DNA from: an uncultured Metabacillus sp.
Lineage (GTDB): Bacteria; Bacillota; Bacilli; Bacillales; Bacillaceae
Assembly (NCBI RefSeq): GCF_947503125.1
Contig: NZ_CANNCR010000033.1
Span: 1 to 46,860, forward strand
DNA length: 46,860 nt
Reading direction: 5' to 3'
Both the position numbers and the translations under genes were made by a program. Position 1 is the first letter of the stretch. Each line of letters opens with the position of its first letter. Shown here piece by piece: positions 8,560 through 16,974 of this stretch. The notes under the pieces are model-generated. The model searched no databases. It was not told the origin of the DNA and saw only the letters and a program-made list of their open reading frames with translations.

Positions 8560-9168
8560 TTATGAGTATTTCTTAATAAATTCCTCTACATTTTTTAAAT
8601 CTTTATACCGTTCCTCGATCAGCTTACGATCCCAATTCCACCATTCAATTTCCATAAGCTTTTCCGCAATTTCATCTGAAAATCTATTTTTAATTGGTTT
8701 TGCTGGGACACCAACAGCTATTGTATAGGCAGGAACATCTTTCGTGACAACCGATCCCGCTCCAATGACCGCACCTGTTCCAATTGAGACTCCAGGCATG
8801 ATAATAGCGCCGTGACCAATCCACACATCATGCCCGATCGTAACATGATGCTCTCTGCGCCAATTAAAAAAATCATGATCATCCTCATCAGCTAATTGAT
8901 ATTGTGTGAGGCGATACGTAAGATGATGCTGTGTCACTCGCCACATCGGATGATTCACAGGGTTGATCCGAACATGTGAGGCGATCGAGCAAAACTTACC
9001 AATCGTTGCATAAATGATTTCGGCATCACCAGATGTGTAACTATAATCACCAAAATACGATTCTTCTATTTTTGTATTCGGACCAATTTCCGTCCACTCT
9101 CCTATGAAGCTATCTACGATTTGCGAGCTCGGATGGATGGTTGGCTCGTTTGCTAAACGTTTTTTCAT
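8560..9168 (-). CDS. Hexapeptide-repeat transferase of phosphonate operons
   Basis: The 202-residue protein is a left-handed beta-helix acetyltransferase of the type found in phn operons (family 'phosphonate metabolism protein, transferase hexapeptide repeat'). Isoleucine-patch repeats (IGHDVWIGHGAIIMPGVSIGTGAVIGAGSVVTKDV) span about residues 108-150. His residues in the PVNHPMWR segment and after it resemble the xenobiotic acetyltransferase active site. Its acceptor is unknown; a role like E. coli PhnO, N-acetylating aminoalkylphosphonates, is plausible but unproven and PhnO itself is an unrelated GNAT. It lies between phnM and phnL with short gaps. ATG 9168 follows AAAGGA. Confidence 0.8.
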   Translation of the reverse strand: MKKRLANEPTIHPSSQIVDSFIGEWTEIGPNTKIEESYFGDYSYTSGDAEIIYATIGKFCSIASHVRINPVNHPMWRVTQHHLTYRLTQYQLADEDDHDFFNWRREHHVTIGHDVWIGHGAIIMPGVSIGTGAVIGAGSVVTKDVPAYTIAVGVPAKPIKNRFSDEIAEKLMEIEWWNWDRKLIEERYKDLKNVEEFIKKYS

Positions 9169-9184
9169 AGAGTAAACGTCCTTT

Positions 9185-10378
9185 CTACACCCTTCCTGTT
9201 ACAGAAAGCGGCATTTGGTAATTCATTTGACAAACAACCTTTCCATTTACAAGTACAGTTTGTAATACAGGGCGTGCCTTTTCCTCTCTCACAATTAAAA
9301 GATCTGCTTTTTTGCCAACTTCGATTGATCCGACTTCATGATCAATATGCAATGCTTTTGCAGGATTTAATGAGACCATATTCATTGATTTATTAATCGG
9401 AGTACCTTGTTTATAAAGTTTAAAGGCAGCATGCAGCAAGGAGGACGGATAATAATCTGAGCACAAAATATCAACAACCTCATGTTCTAATGCTTCCATT
9501 GCCGATAGATTATTACTATGAGATTTGCCTAATAAAGCATTCGGAGCACCCATCACAACAAACAGTCCCATTTCTTTTGCTTTCTTGGCTACATGAAGTT
9601 CGATTGGAAATTCACTAATAGAAGCATTCCAGTCTTTTACAAGCTCGAGTTTTTCTAATGTGTCATCATCATGGGACGCGATTGGAATATGATGTTCATG
9701 AGCTAAATCTGCTAATTCCTTTAGAACATACTCCTCTAATTTTTCTTGTTTTTTACTTTGCTCAATGATTTCCATTGCTTCTTCTTCAGAAAAGCGACGG
9801 TGTTCCACTAACAGCTTTTTATGAATTTCAATGTCTCTAAACTGTCCTTGACCAGGGGTATGGTCCATAAAGGAAAGCTGATTGATTTTCTGTTGTTTAA
9901 GTAACTCCTTAACTGGATTAACTGCACTTATATTTGTAATCTCGTATCGCAAATGAGTTTTGTGGCGAATAAGGTAGGCACCTTGAGCCAAGCGGTTAAT
10001 TTCTTCAATAACAGATAGAACGGTTTTATTTTGTCTAACAAATTTTTTTGCATTTTCTTCAAGTAAAGAGAGAGAATGATAGATGGTTGTAATACCTTCA
10101 CCAACTAGTTTTTTCTCTAATTCATAGAAGGATACTTCAATAGGAAACGTACTGCTCGGACGAGGCTCGAGCTCCATTTCAATGGCATCACTATGTGAAT
10201 CAACAAGACCAGGAAGCACCCATGCCCCTTCGGCATCTATATCACCTGGTTGAATATTCTCTGGTTTTCCTTTTAAAATTTGTGAAATTTGATCATCTTC
10301 TATGATAATGGTTCCGTTATAAATAACCTCATCAGGTGTGACAATATTGGCAGAATGAATCTTTAGCATGTTCATCAT
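9185..10378 (-). CDS. phnM: Ribose 1-methylphosphonate 5-triphosphate diphosphatase PhnM
   Basis: This 397-residue amidohydrolase-superfamily enzyme removes pyrophosphate from ribose 1-methylphosphonate 5-triphosphate, making the 5-phosphate that PhnJ cleaves. The metal-site segment LVDSHSDAIEMELEPRP replaces the usual HxH, as is normal for PhnM, and further ligands appear in ASHDDDT and in ILCSDYYPSS. The C-terminus has the familiar VGSIEVGKKADLLIV strand. I start at the ATG at 10378, six bases after GAGGTG; the frame is open upstream to 10417 with no better signal. Only 19 bp separate it from phnK. Confidence 0.94.
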   Translation of the reverse strand: MMNMLKIHSANIVTPDEVIYNGTIIIEDDQISQILKGKPENIQPGDIDAEGAWVLPGLVDSHSDAIEMELEPRPSSTFPIEVSFYELEKKLVGEGITTIYHSLSLLEENAKKFVRQNKTVLSVIEEINRLAQGAYLIRHKTHLRYEITNISAVNPVKELLKQQKINQLSFMDHTPGQGQFRDIEIHKKLLVEHRRFSEEEAMEIIEQSKKQEKLEEYVLKELADLAHEHHIPIASHDDDTLEKLELVKDWNASISEFPIELHVAKKAKEMGLFVVMGAPNALLGKSHSNNLSAMEALEHEVVDILCSDYYPSSLLHAAFKLYKQGTPINKSMNMVSLNPAKALHIDHEVGSIEVGKKADLLIVREEKARPVLQTVLVNGKVVCQMNYQMPLSVTGRV

Positions 10379-10397
10379 CGTTTTCACCTCATCATTT

Positions 10398-11255
10398 TTA
10401 TAAAAGCGAATGGACAAGCTGCTGTGTATAAGGGTGCTGCGGATCCTCTAATATTTGATCTGTAAGGCCTCTTTCAACAACACGCCCATGACGCATCACC
10501 ATCGTACGATCAGCGAGCATTCTGATCACACCTAAGTCATGGGATACAACAATCATCGCTACACCTAAATCACGTTGAATTTTTCGAATTAAATCTAATA
10601 CTCTAGCTTGAACAGAAAGATCAAGTCCGGTCGTTACTTCATCAAGCAAAAGAATCGGCGGATTATTCGCCAACGCTTTCGAGATTTGAACCCTTTGCTG
10701 CATTCCGCCGCTAAAATTTTTGGGAAGCTCATCCATTCTGCTGATCGGAATTTCCACATGCTCTAATAACTGTTTTGCCCGGTCTCGTATCGTGCCGACA
10801 TGAAGAGTACCTGATGCAATTAGTTTTTCAGCGATATTGCCACCACTTGAAAAAGACATTTTTAACCCTAAGTAGGGGTTTTGATAAACCATGCCCATCA
10901 TATAATTTCGGATGTATCGCTTTTGTTGAGCAGATTCTTCAAAAATGTTTGCCTCTCCATTTTTATAGGAAGAAATGGTAGCGCGGCCCGATGAAATCCC
11001 ATCATCAAAATATAAGCTCTTCACTAATGAGCTTTTTCCAGATCCGCTCTCACCTACAATTCCTAAAATTTCCCCTTTATACAGCTTTAAGTTAACATCA
11101 ATACACGCCCAAACACTCCCGCAATTCGGGCAGCGGTTATCTTTTGCTTGAAGCATTTCAGGTGTTTGGCAATGGGAACACCCTTTTCCATATCTTTTAT
11201 TTAAGCCATGCACTTCAAGCTCAGGTCCTTCTATTTGCATCGAATGTGTAATCAA
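10398..11255 (-). CDS. phnK: C-P lyase ATPase PhnK with a Cys4 insertion
   Basis: This 285-residue ABC-type ATPase docks on the C-P lyase core in E. coli and is needed for phosphonate breakdown. Walker A GESGSGKS is at about 68-75, the signature FSGGMQQRVQISKAL follows, then Walker B ILLLDEVTTGLD and the switch motif VSHDLGV. Unlike E. coli PhnK (252 residues), it has an insertion ahead of Walker A with C26-x2-C29 and C42-x2-C45, plus C51, looking like a zinc ribbon. The TTG start at 11255 overlaps the phnJ stop codon (TTGA) and sits seven bases after AGGAAAGAGGG; an ATG at 11240 is the alternative. Confidence 0.92.
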   Translation of the reverse strand: MITHSMQIEGPELEVHGLNKRYGKGCSHCQTPEMLQAKDNRCPNCGSVWACIDVNLKLYKGEILGIVGESGSGKSSLVKSLYFDDGISSGRATISSYKNGEANIFEESAQQKRYIRNYMMGMVYQNPYLGLKMSFSSGGNIAEKLIASGTLHVGTIRDRAKQLLEHVEIPISRMDELPKNFSGGMQQRVQISKALANNPPILLLDEVTTGLDLSVQARVLDLIRKIQRDLGVAMIVVSHDLGVIRMLADRTMVMRHGRVVERGLTDQILEDPQHPYTQQLVHSLL

Positions 11256-12112
11256 ACGACATACCCTCTTTCCTTTTGCTGTGTTTGACAGTATCCGGTG
11301 TCTGAGCATTGGTATCTTTTCTCTCCGGTTTCCGCATCATAAATCTCATCAAGAAAAACATCTTGGCTGCCGCAACAATGACAGGATAATCCATCAAATT
11401 TTTCTACCTCAAATGGGTAATCATCAAATTCAAGCGGCTTTACATCTGTAAATGGCGGAATCGCATAAATCTTCTTTTCTCTGCCTGCACCAAATAAAAA
11501 CAAACCTTTTGCTTGATGCAATTTCAATAAATCATAACGCGGGATGGGGCTAGGGTTAAAAATATATCGTCCGTTCACCATGCTCGGATAATCAGCACCA
11601 ATCGTAATTTCACCCCACCTTACGATATCCTCATATAATCTCAGCCAAATGCTGCTGTAATCCATTTCGGCATGGAGTCTTTTTGTATCCTTTTCCTTTG
11701 CTTCTACTCTTCTTAACGGTTCTGGTAATGGAACCTGTAAAACCAATATTTGATCCTCTCTCAAAGGAACCTCCGGGATTCGGTGTCTCGTTTGAATAAG
11801 AGAAGCCTCTTCAGAATTTTCTGTCGTTCCTATATTCGAACAAGCTTGTACTAATCGTTTAATACTGACGGCATTTACGCTGTCATCATGACCCTGGTCA
11901 ATGACTTTTAACGTATCCTTTTCACCTATAAGTGAAAGGGTGATTTGTAATCCTCCTGTCCCCCAGCCCCTTCCGATCGGCATCTCTCTTGATGCAAACG
12001 GGACTTGGTAGCCAGGAATGGCGACAGCCTTCAAAACGGATCTTCTTATTTCCTTTTTAGATCCCTCATCTAAAAAGGCGTAATTATAAGTGTGGGCAAC
12101 CTCCATTTTCAT
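11252..12112 (-). CDS. phnJ: Alpha-D-ribose 1-methylphosphonate 5-phosphate C-P lyase PhnJ
   Basis: PhnJ is the radical-SAM enzyme that cleaves the carbon-phosphorus bond, giving an alkane and a cyclic ribose phosphate. The 286-residue protein has the unusual C-terminal cluster motif with Cys244, Cys247, Cys269 and Cys275; the spacings of 3, 22 and 6 equal those of E. coli PhnJ (Cys241/244/266/272). The glycyl-radical site is probably Gly34 in AIPGYQVPF. One extra cysteine, Cys246, lies between the first two ligands. I start at the ATG at 12112, nine bases after GGAGG. The gene lies between phnI and phnK and overlaps phnK by four bases. Confidence 0.97.
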   Translation of the reverse strand: MKMEVAHTYNYAFLDEGSKKEIRRSVLKAVAIPGYQVPFASREMPIGRGWGTGGLQITLSLIGEKDTLKVIDQGHDDSVNAVSIKRLVQACSNIGTTENSEEASLIQTRHRIPEVPLREDQILVLQVPLPEPLRRVEAKEKDTKRLHAEMDYSSIWLRLYEDIVRWGEITIGADYPSMVNGRYIFNPSPIPRYDLLKLHQAKGLFLFGAGREKKIYAIPPFTDVKPLEFDDYPFEVEKFDGLSCHCCGSQDVFLDEIYDAETGEKRYQCSDTGYCQTQQKERGYVV

Positions 12113-12151
12113 TTCCCTTTTCCTCCTTTGCATTTGGTCATACAAATCATC

Positions 12152-13273
12152 TTAAAATGGACTAAACGTCACAGACTGTTCTTGCAAGGTATCATTTTTC
12201 TTCTTATTTTTTGCTTCTCTAATCCGATCAAGCTTTGATTGGAATGTAATATAATGCGGCAATTTTAAATGTGAAACAAACCCATGTGCTTCAACACTAT
12301 CTATGTGCAAAAGAACAAATTCCTCATCCTGTGTAGGAGACGTTCCCTCTGTTTCTAAGCTTCTTTCTAAAATCGCCATGGCAATGGCCTTCACCTCGTT
12401 TTGTCCAAATGTTAAGCCATATCCTAGTAAAAATTCCACATTTCCTTCTTCGGTTTCAGCAAAAGAATTGATCGTTTCTACCTCGGTTACCATCACCTCA
12501 CCAATGTAAATGGAGTCTTCTTCATCACCATATGGATAAGGGATATACACTTCCGTATAGCCGACTCTTAACTCACCTATTGTCGGGTGAACAACACCAT
12601 ATCCTCTCATACTGCTATAGGCAAAAGAGGTCATCGCCCCTGTTTCACCTCTTGAGAGAATTTGCAGGCGTGCAGAACGAGACGCTGGAAAAATAAGCTT
12701 GTCCCTTGTTACATCAAAGGGCTCAATCTCTTCACACTGTTTGTTACCGATCAATCCTTCTTTTTCCAACAAATCGGCCACTTTTCCAAAAGTTGCGGCC
12801 TCATGTTCATCAAGCTTTTCATTTAATGCAAAATCAGCTAAAAATTGCTTTATCACGTCTGTTTCTTCTTGGTGCAATTCGAAATTTAACAGTCTATGCG
12901 TATAATCATAGGTTGGTCCTAATAATTGACCTCCGGGTATATCTTTAAATGAGGAAGATATTTTTCGTATGACTCTCATCTTGCTAGGTTCTACTGTTCG
13001 AGAGTAATAATTTCTCGGTAATGTTGACCGATAGGCTCTTAGTAAAAAGGCTGCTTCTGCCGGATCACCTTCAGCCTGTTTCAACGCTAAAGCAGCATAT
13101 TCTGGTGCATATAGCCCTCCTTCTCCCATAACCCGGTCAATCAAAAGCCGGAGCTGTGATTCGATATCCTTTACCTTCAGAACTTGATCAGCATTTTTTA
13201 AACTATAGTATTTGGTCAGAGTATCAGCCTCTTCAATTGCCTTTTGTCCCCCTGTTACTGCAACATAACCCAT
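12152..13273 (-). CDS. phnI: C-P lyase complex subunit PhnI
   Basis: PhnI (373 residues; about 354 in E. coli) is the nucleosidase subunit that, with PhnG, PhnH and PhnL, exchanges adenine of ATP for the phosphonate to form ribose 1-methylphosphonate 5-triphosphate. The N-terminus GYVAVTGGQKAIEEAD and the internal segments RVMGEGGLYAPEYAALAL and TGAMTSFAYSSMRGYG are typical. The ATG follows the phnH stop codon directly, with GAGGG seven bases upstream, so translation is coupled. The Lys-rich C-terminal tail is longer than in the E. coli protein. Confidence 0.95.
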   Translation of the reverse strand: MGYVAVTGGQKAIEEADTLTKYYSLKNADQVLKVKDIESQLRLLIDRVMGEGGLYAPEYAALALKQAEGDPAEAAFLLRAYRSTLPRNYYSRTVEPSKMRVIRKISSSFKDIPGGQLLGPTYDYTHRLLNFELHQEETDVIKQFLADFALNEKLDEHEAATFGKVADLLEKEGLIGNKQCEEIEPFDVTRDKLIFPASRSARLQILSRGETGAMTSFAYSSMRGYGVVHPTIGELRVGYTEVYIPYPYGDEEDSIYIGEVMVTEVETINSFAETEEGNVEFLLGYGLTFGQNEVKAIAMAILERSLETEGTSPTQDEEFVLLHIDSVEAHGFVSHLKLPHYITFQSKLDRIREAKNKKKNDTLQEQSVTFSPF

Positions 13274-13903
13274 CTACAATCCCTCACTTTCTACTAATGT
13301 CGTTCTAGGTAGTGCCATGATGTCACCACAATTCGTTGTCAGAATAAAATCAATTCCTAAAGGGAATTCACTTGTCGCAAGGTTTCGTTCTTCGATCCAC
13401 TTGGAAGGAAGTCCCTTAATGTAGACAACGTTACTTGTTTCAATACCAGGCCCTCTCATTGTAAGTTTTAAAGAGGAAGGTACTTTGCTAACCGTTATTT
13501 CGTCGACACAAAGTACGACAGTGGCACTATCATGCGGATCTGATAGCGTTCCGTTCTTTAGCTGTTGAATACATTCCGAAATGTTATCCACTTCTTCTGG
13601 ATGATTGATAAAAAGATAATCGGCAGCATTAATTGGGCTGCCTTTACTATATGTTTTCCATTCCAATGACCGTGTGATTATTTCGGAATGTTCCGCTAGA
13701 ATATGGAAACTCACTTCCCGATCAATTAGCGTATAAGCGATTCCTTGGAGCGACTTGGAAAATCCTTCCATTTCCTGATTAGTAGTAATCTCTTCAGCGA
13801 TCTTTTCAATTTTCCCCGGTCTAGCCATACAGTCTAGTAATTTACGAAAAATACGCTGTGTGTCATGTACCATATCAAATGCAGCAAGATTAGCTTTTTG
13901 CAT
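13274..13903 (-). CDS. phnH: C-P lyase complex subunit PhnH
   Basis: PhnH (209 residues) is a core subunit of the PhnGHIJ complex with a fold related to PLP-dependent enzymes but without the cofactor lysine. The N-terminal stretch FDMVHDTQRIFRKLLDCMARPG is a clear family signature, and GPGIETSNVVYIKGLP and NFPLGID-like EFPLGIDF lie toward the end. The ATG at 13903 has GGAGG six bases upstream. It overlaps the phnG end by 14 bp and abuts phnI. A role in substrate binding or complex scaffolding is known from E. coli; nothing unusual is seen here. Confidence 0.95.
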   Translation of the reverse strand: MQKANLAAFDMVHDTQRIFRKLLDCMARPGKIEKIAEEITTNQEMEGFSKSLQGIAYTLIDREVSFHILAEHSEIITRSLEWKTYSKGSPINAADYLFINHPEEVDNISECIQQLKNGTLSDPHDSATVVLCVDEITVSKVPSSLKLTMRGPGIETSNVVYIKGLPSKWIEERNLATSEFPLGIDFILTTNCGDIMALPRTTLVESEGL

Positions 13904-14327
13904 TGTAATCCTCCATCGTATCAAATTGAACTTTTGTTTTGGCAATTCGTGCTGCTTCTTCTTTTACTTTCTGCTGGATATATGCTTCTTCGAATTCCAA
14001 TTCGATCAGTAATTGATTTGTGATTGGAAGCTTCGCATTCATCGCCGCATCGATTACTGCGATCTGATAGGATCTTACCGGATCATCGCCCATGACTATC
14101 CCTATTCCAGAATGCTGATCAAGAGAAACTGAACATTCTGTTACGAGAACCTCTCCCATATAGAATGGTTGCTTTGAGACAGAATCCCGTGTTTTAAGCA
14201 TGACAAGGCCAGTTGAAGGAGCACGATCAACGCTGACTATCGATGCTTTTTCAATGGCATCTGTCCATTTAGCAAGAAACTCTGGTCTGCCTTCAACGAG
14301 AATTTTCATCAACCTCGATTTTTTCAT
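13890..14327 (-). CDS. phnG: C-P lyase complex subunit PhnG
   Basis: PhnG (145 residues; about 150 in E. coli) is the first subunit of the C-P lyase core and the first gene of this operon. Recognisable segments are PSTGLVMLKTRDSV, FYMGEVLVTECSV and GIGIVMGDDPVRSYQIAVIDA, the last being the most conserved in the family. I start at the ATG at 14327, nine bases after GGGGAGG. The leader is about 50 bases from the predicted control element at 14382-14420, which should drive the whole phnG-H-I-J-K-M-transferase-L-PP operon. Confidence 0.94.
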   Translation of the reverse strand: MKKSRLMKILVEGRPEFLAKWTDAIEKASIVSVDRAPSTGLVMLKTRDSVSKQPFYMGEVLVTECSVSLDQHSGIGIVMGDDPVRSYQIAVIDAAMNAKLPITNQLLIELEFEEAYIQQKVKEEAARIAKTKVQFDTMEDYNAKS

Positions 14328-14380
14328 TTTGGATAACCTCCCCATCGTATTGTTTCTTCAATCTTTGTGATACATAAAAG

Positions 14381-14400
14381 GTAACTTATTGATAAGTTAC
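14381..14400. promoter_or_regulatory. 20-bp perfect inverted repeat, likely GntR operator of phnG
   Basis: GTAACTTATTGATAAGTTAC has two perfect 9-bp arms around a 2-bp centre. A near copy (18856-18873) lies in front of the GntR-family gene at identical distance to the conserved Pho-box-like hexamers. This makes it the best candidate binding site for that regulator. It would overlap the minus 10 region of the phnG promoter. Confidence 0.7.
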
Positions 14401-14403
14401 AAT

Positions 14404-14442
14404 GGTTAAGCTATTGTAAATAACATATGAAGATTTATTAAA
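14404..14442 (-). promoter_or_regulatory. Pho-box-like direct repeats of the phnG promoter
   Basis: On the minus strand TTTACA (14420-14415) and TTAACC (14409-14404) are 11 bp apart. Weaker hexamers TTCATA and TTTAAT continue at the same pitch upstream. The PhoP consensus in Bacillus is TT(A/C/T)A(C/T)A repeated every 11 bp. The two best hexamers and their spacing are conserved before the GntR gene. Confidence 0.55.
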
Positions 14443-14481
14443 GATGCGATCCTTGCGCTAATTCTCTTTTAGCTTTATAGA

Positions 14482-14513
14482 CAAAATTAAAAGCACAAGA
14501 GTTTCCTGTGCTT
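14482..14513 (-). terminator. Terminator of the phnF-D-C-E1-E2 operon
   Basis: AAGCACA (14491-14497) and TGTGCTT (14507-14513) form the stem core, and the minus-strand product runs into TTTTAATTTT. It lies just past the phnE2 stop and separates the transport operon from the phnG promoter. Confidence 0.75.
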
Positions 14514-14529
14514 AAAAAGAATAATAAAG

Positions 14530-15384
14530 TTATATTTTCACTCGTAATCTTGATTTAATTCTTGTTGCAATCATTTCCAGCACAATAGCAAAGAATAAGA
14601 TGAAGAATGTAATTGTCCCTACTTCACGTAAATCCAGATAGAAGCTGCTGGCCATAAACATATCAAAGCCAATCCCGCCTGCACCTGCAGCTGCTCCCAT
14701 TGCGACCGCAACACCAAAGTTGATTTCAAATCGCAAAAAGGTCCACGAAACGAGATAGGTTAAAGAAGATGGAATAACAGCTTGAAAAACGATCTGCCAC
14801 CAGCTTGCACCGCTTCCCCGTAATGCCTCAATGACCCCCTCATCCAACTCTTCAAACGATTCTGAATATGCTTTTATTAAATATCCAACAGAATGAAAGG
14901 TCATTCCAATAACAGCTGCTACACTCCCTAACCCTGCAGCAACGGCAAAAATTAATACCCACAATACCGTTGGAACAGCTCTTATAAACGCAACAACTCC
15001 TTTGATTATATTGGATACCTTTGCTGACGATAAATTTTGCGCAGCAAAAAGCGCTAGAAAGAGTGCAATGAGTGCTCCTATTAAGGTAGTTAGTAGCGCC
15101 AAACCAATTGTAACCAATACTTGATAGGTGGCATCAGTAAATGAAAAATGTACGAAATGAGGTTCGAGAAACATCACTTTTAAATTAGTAAGTGTAGAAA
15201 CTACCCCTTCAAATAGATTGATATCCTTATAGTCAAATGTAAAAAACCCATATATTGTAAGGATAGCTAGAATCACAATTGTTAATCTTATTGTCAAAAC
15301 TGCCTTACTTAATGGTTTAATTTTCATATTTTGAAAAGGATTATTGTGTGAAGGCTCTTCTTTGCTAATGTCAGCAACTCTCAC
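14530..15384 (-). CDS. phnE2: Phosphonate ABC transporter permease PhnE2
   Basis: This 284-residue membrane permease has about six transmembrane segments after a cytoplasmic N-terminus of roughly 30 residues. The cytoplasmic EAA loop, EALRGSGASWWQIVFQAVIPSS, is the contact site for the ATPase PhnC. It pairs with PhnE1 as a heterodimer, a frequent arrangement in Firmicutes where E. coli uses one permease. The GTG start shares its first G with the phnE1 stop codon (TAGTG), with GGGTGA upstream. It is the last gene of the transporter operon and is followed by a hairpin terminator. Confidence 0.9.
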   Translation of the reverse strand: MRVADISKEEPSHNNPFQNMKIKPLSKAVLTIRLTIVILAILTIYGFFTFDYKDINLFEGVVSTLTNLKVMFLEPHFVHFSFTDATYQVLVTIGLALLTTLIGALIALFLALFAAQNLSSAKVSNIIKGVVAFIRAVPTVLWVLIFAVAAGLGSVAAVIGMTFHSVGYLIKAYSESFEELDEGVIEALRGSGASWWQIVFQAVIPSSLTYLVSWTFLRFEINFGVAVAMGAAAGAGGIGFDMFMASSFYLDLREVGTITFFILFFAIVLEMIATRIKSRLRVKI

Positions 15385-16166
15385 TATAAAATCACCCTTC
15401 TTACATAGTTTGAAATGAATTCAATGGTTAGAATGGCAGCAACAATTGTCAGCACCACTAAGCTTGCTGCATTATAATTCAAGCTTTTATAAAACAAGTC
15501 AAAGGAAAATCCGATACCTGTGCCAGTCAGGATTCCGACTAAAGTGGCACTGCGAATATTCGTTTCGATCATAAATAACACCCAGCTGATGATCTGGGGA
15601 ATGCTTGAAGGAATAACAGAATGAATAATAATGGATGTATAGCTGGCACCTGTTGCCGTTAATGCCTCAACAGAATGAACACCAACTTCATCAATAGTCT
15701 CCATAAAGGCTCTTGTTAAAAATCCAAACGATACAAAAAACAGGGCAAAATATCCAGTTAATGAGCTTTGTCCAAAGGAAAAGAGCAAGATCATTGCCCA
15801 TGCCGCTACATCAATATTACGGAATAATGTCGCAATCCCGCGACTAATTGTACTTAAAAAACCGTTCATTTTTGTTGTCTTGGATCCGAAGATTGCAAAT
15901 ACAATAGCAAAAACAGATGCAACAGATGCCGCTGCAATTGAGATTAATACAGTTTCCTGCAATTTTTCTAATATACTTGGGAGCTTCTCAAGTGATTCCT
16001 GTGTTGGATAAAAATTAGAGAACCCCCACATAATCGCATTAGGAATGGAATGTAAACCCTTTATGACATCAAATTCAGTGATAAGGATGGATCCATATGC
16101 AACAATTATGATTAAGGAAAGGACAAGAACCGACTGTGCTCTTTTCTTTAAAAAGAACTTATCCAA
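15384..16166 (-). CDS. phnE1: Phosphonate ABC transporter permease PhnE1
   Basis: The 260-residue permease has about six membrane segments and the EAA loop VEALTATGASYTSIIIHSVIPSS, which fits PhnE/PtxC-type permeases. It should form the channel with PhnE2 and be driven by PhnC. The TTG start at 16166 lies inside the phnC 3' end, overlapping it by eight bases, with AGGAGG upstream within the phnC reading frame. The tight overlaps on both sides point to coupled translation in equal amounts. Confidence 0.9.
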   Translation of the reverse strand: MDKFFLKKRAQSVLVLSLIIIVAYGSILITEFDVIKGLHSIPNAIMWGFSNFYPTQESLEKLPSILEKLQETVLISIAAASVASVFAIVFAIFGSKTTKMNGFLSTISRGIATLFRNIDVAAWAMILLFSFGQSSLTGYFALFFVSFGFLTRAFMETIDEVGVHSVEALTATGASYTSIIIHSVIPSSIPQIISWVLFMIETNIRSATLVGILTGTGIGFSFDLFYKSLNYNAASLVVLTIVAAILTIEFISNYVRRVIL

Positions 16167-16947
16167 CGTTTTTTCCTCCTAGATTCATCATTAATTCACC
16201 TGCTTCAGATCCATAAATTTTGTGTATCGCTTCATTTGTTATGTCTTTTGGAGATCCATTATATACCACTTCCCCCTTACATACACCGATGATTCGATCA
16301 GAATACGTAAGGGCAACGTCAACTTGATGTAAATTTACAAGAACGGTGATACCCATTGTTGTGGATATATTTCGTAAGTGATCCATAATGACTTTTGATG
16401 AATTAGGGTCTAATGATGCGATAGGTTCATCACATAAAAGCATTTTCGGATCTTGTATGAGGGCCCGGGCAATTCCAACACGCTGTTTTTGTCCCCCGCT
16501 TAATTGATCACATCTTTTATAAACCTGATCTTCTAACCCTAACGTTTTTAATAAAGAAAAAGCCTGTATTTTTTCGGCTTCACTATAGAGACCGAGTGCA
16601 CCGCCAATAACTGATTTGTATCCAAGTCTTCCATGCAGGACATTCTCAATAACGCTCAGCCTGTTTACGAGATTATAATGTTGAAAAATCATGCCAATCC
16701 TTGTTCTTAATTTCCTAAGCTCCCGCTTTTTTAAAGCCATCACATTGACATCATCAAAAATGATATCCCCTCCGTTAGCATCAATCATGCGATTAATGCA
16801 GCGAAGGAGAGTCGACTTCCCTGCTCCAGACGGACCAATAATGGAAACAAACTCTCCTTCTTTAACAGAGAAGCTAACATCTGATAACGCAAATGCATCT
16901 TGACCATATTGTTTTGATACATTTTTTACTTCAAGTAACGTTTTCAT
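16159..16947 (-). CDS. phnC: Phosphonate ABC transporter ATP-binding protein PhnC
   Basis: This 262-residue ATPase powers phosphonate import. Walker A is GPSGAGKS (about residues 38-45), the Q-loop is MIFQHYNLV, the signature LSGGQKQRVGIARAL, Walker B MLLCDEPIASLD and the switch region VNLHQVD. The sequence VNLHQVDVAL is typical of PhnC rather than of sugar or amino-acid transporters. The ATG at 16947 has AAAGGAG ahead. It lies 27 bp after phnD in the order D-C-E1-E2. Confidence 0.95.
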   Translation of the reverse strand: MKTLLEVKNVSKQYGQDAFALSDVSFSVKEGEFVSIIGPSGAGKSTLLRCINRMIDANGGDIIFDDVNVMALKKRELRKLRTRIGMIFQHYNLVNRLSVIENVLHGRLGYKSVIGGALGLYSEAEKIQAFSLLKTLGLEDQVYKRCDQLSGGQKQRVGIARALIQDPKMLLCDEPIASLDPNSSKVIMDHLRNISTTMGITVLVNLHQVDVALTYSDRIIGVCKGEVVYNGSPKDITNEAIHKIYGSEAGELMMNLGGKNVG

Positions 16948-16974
16948 TGTTAACTCCTTTTTTATTTTTTCGAA

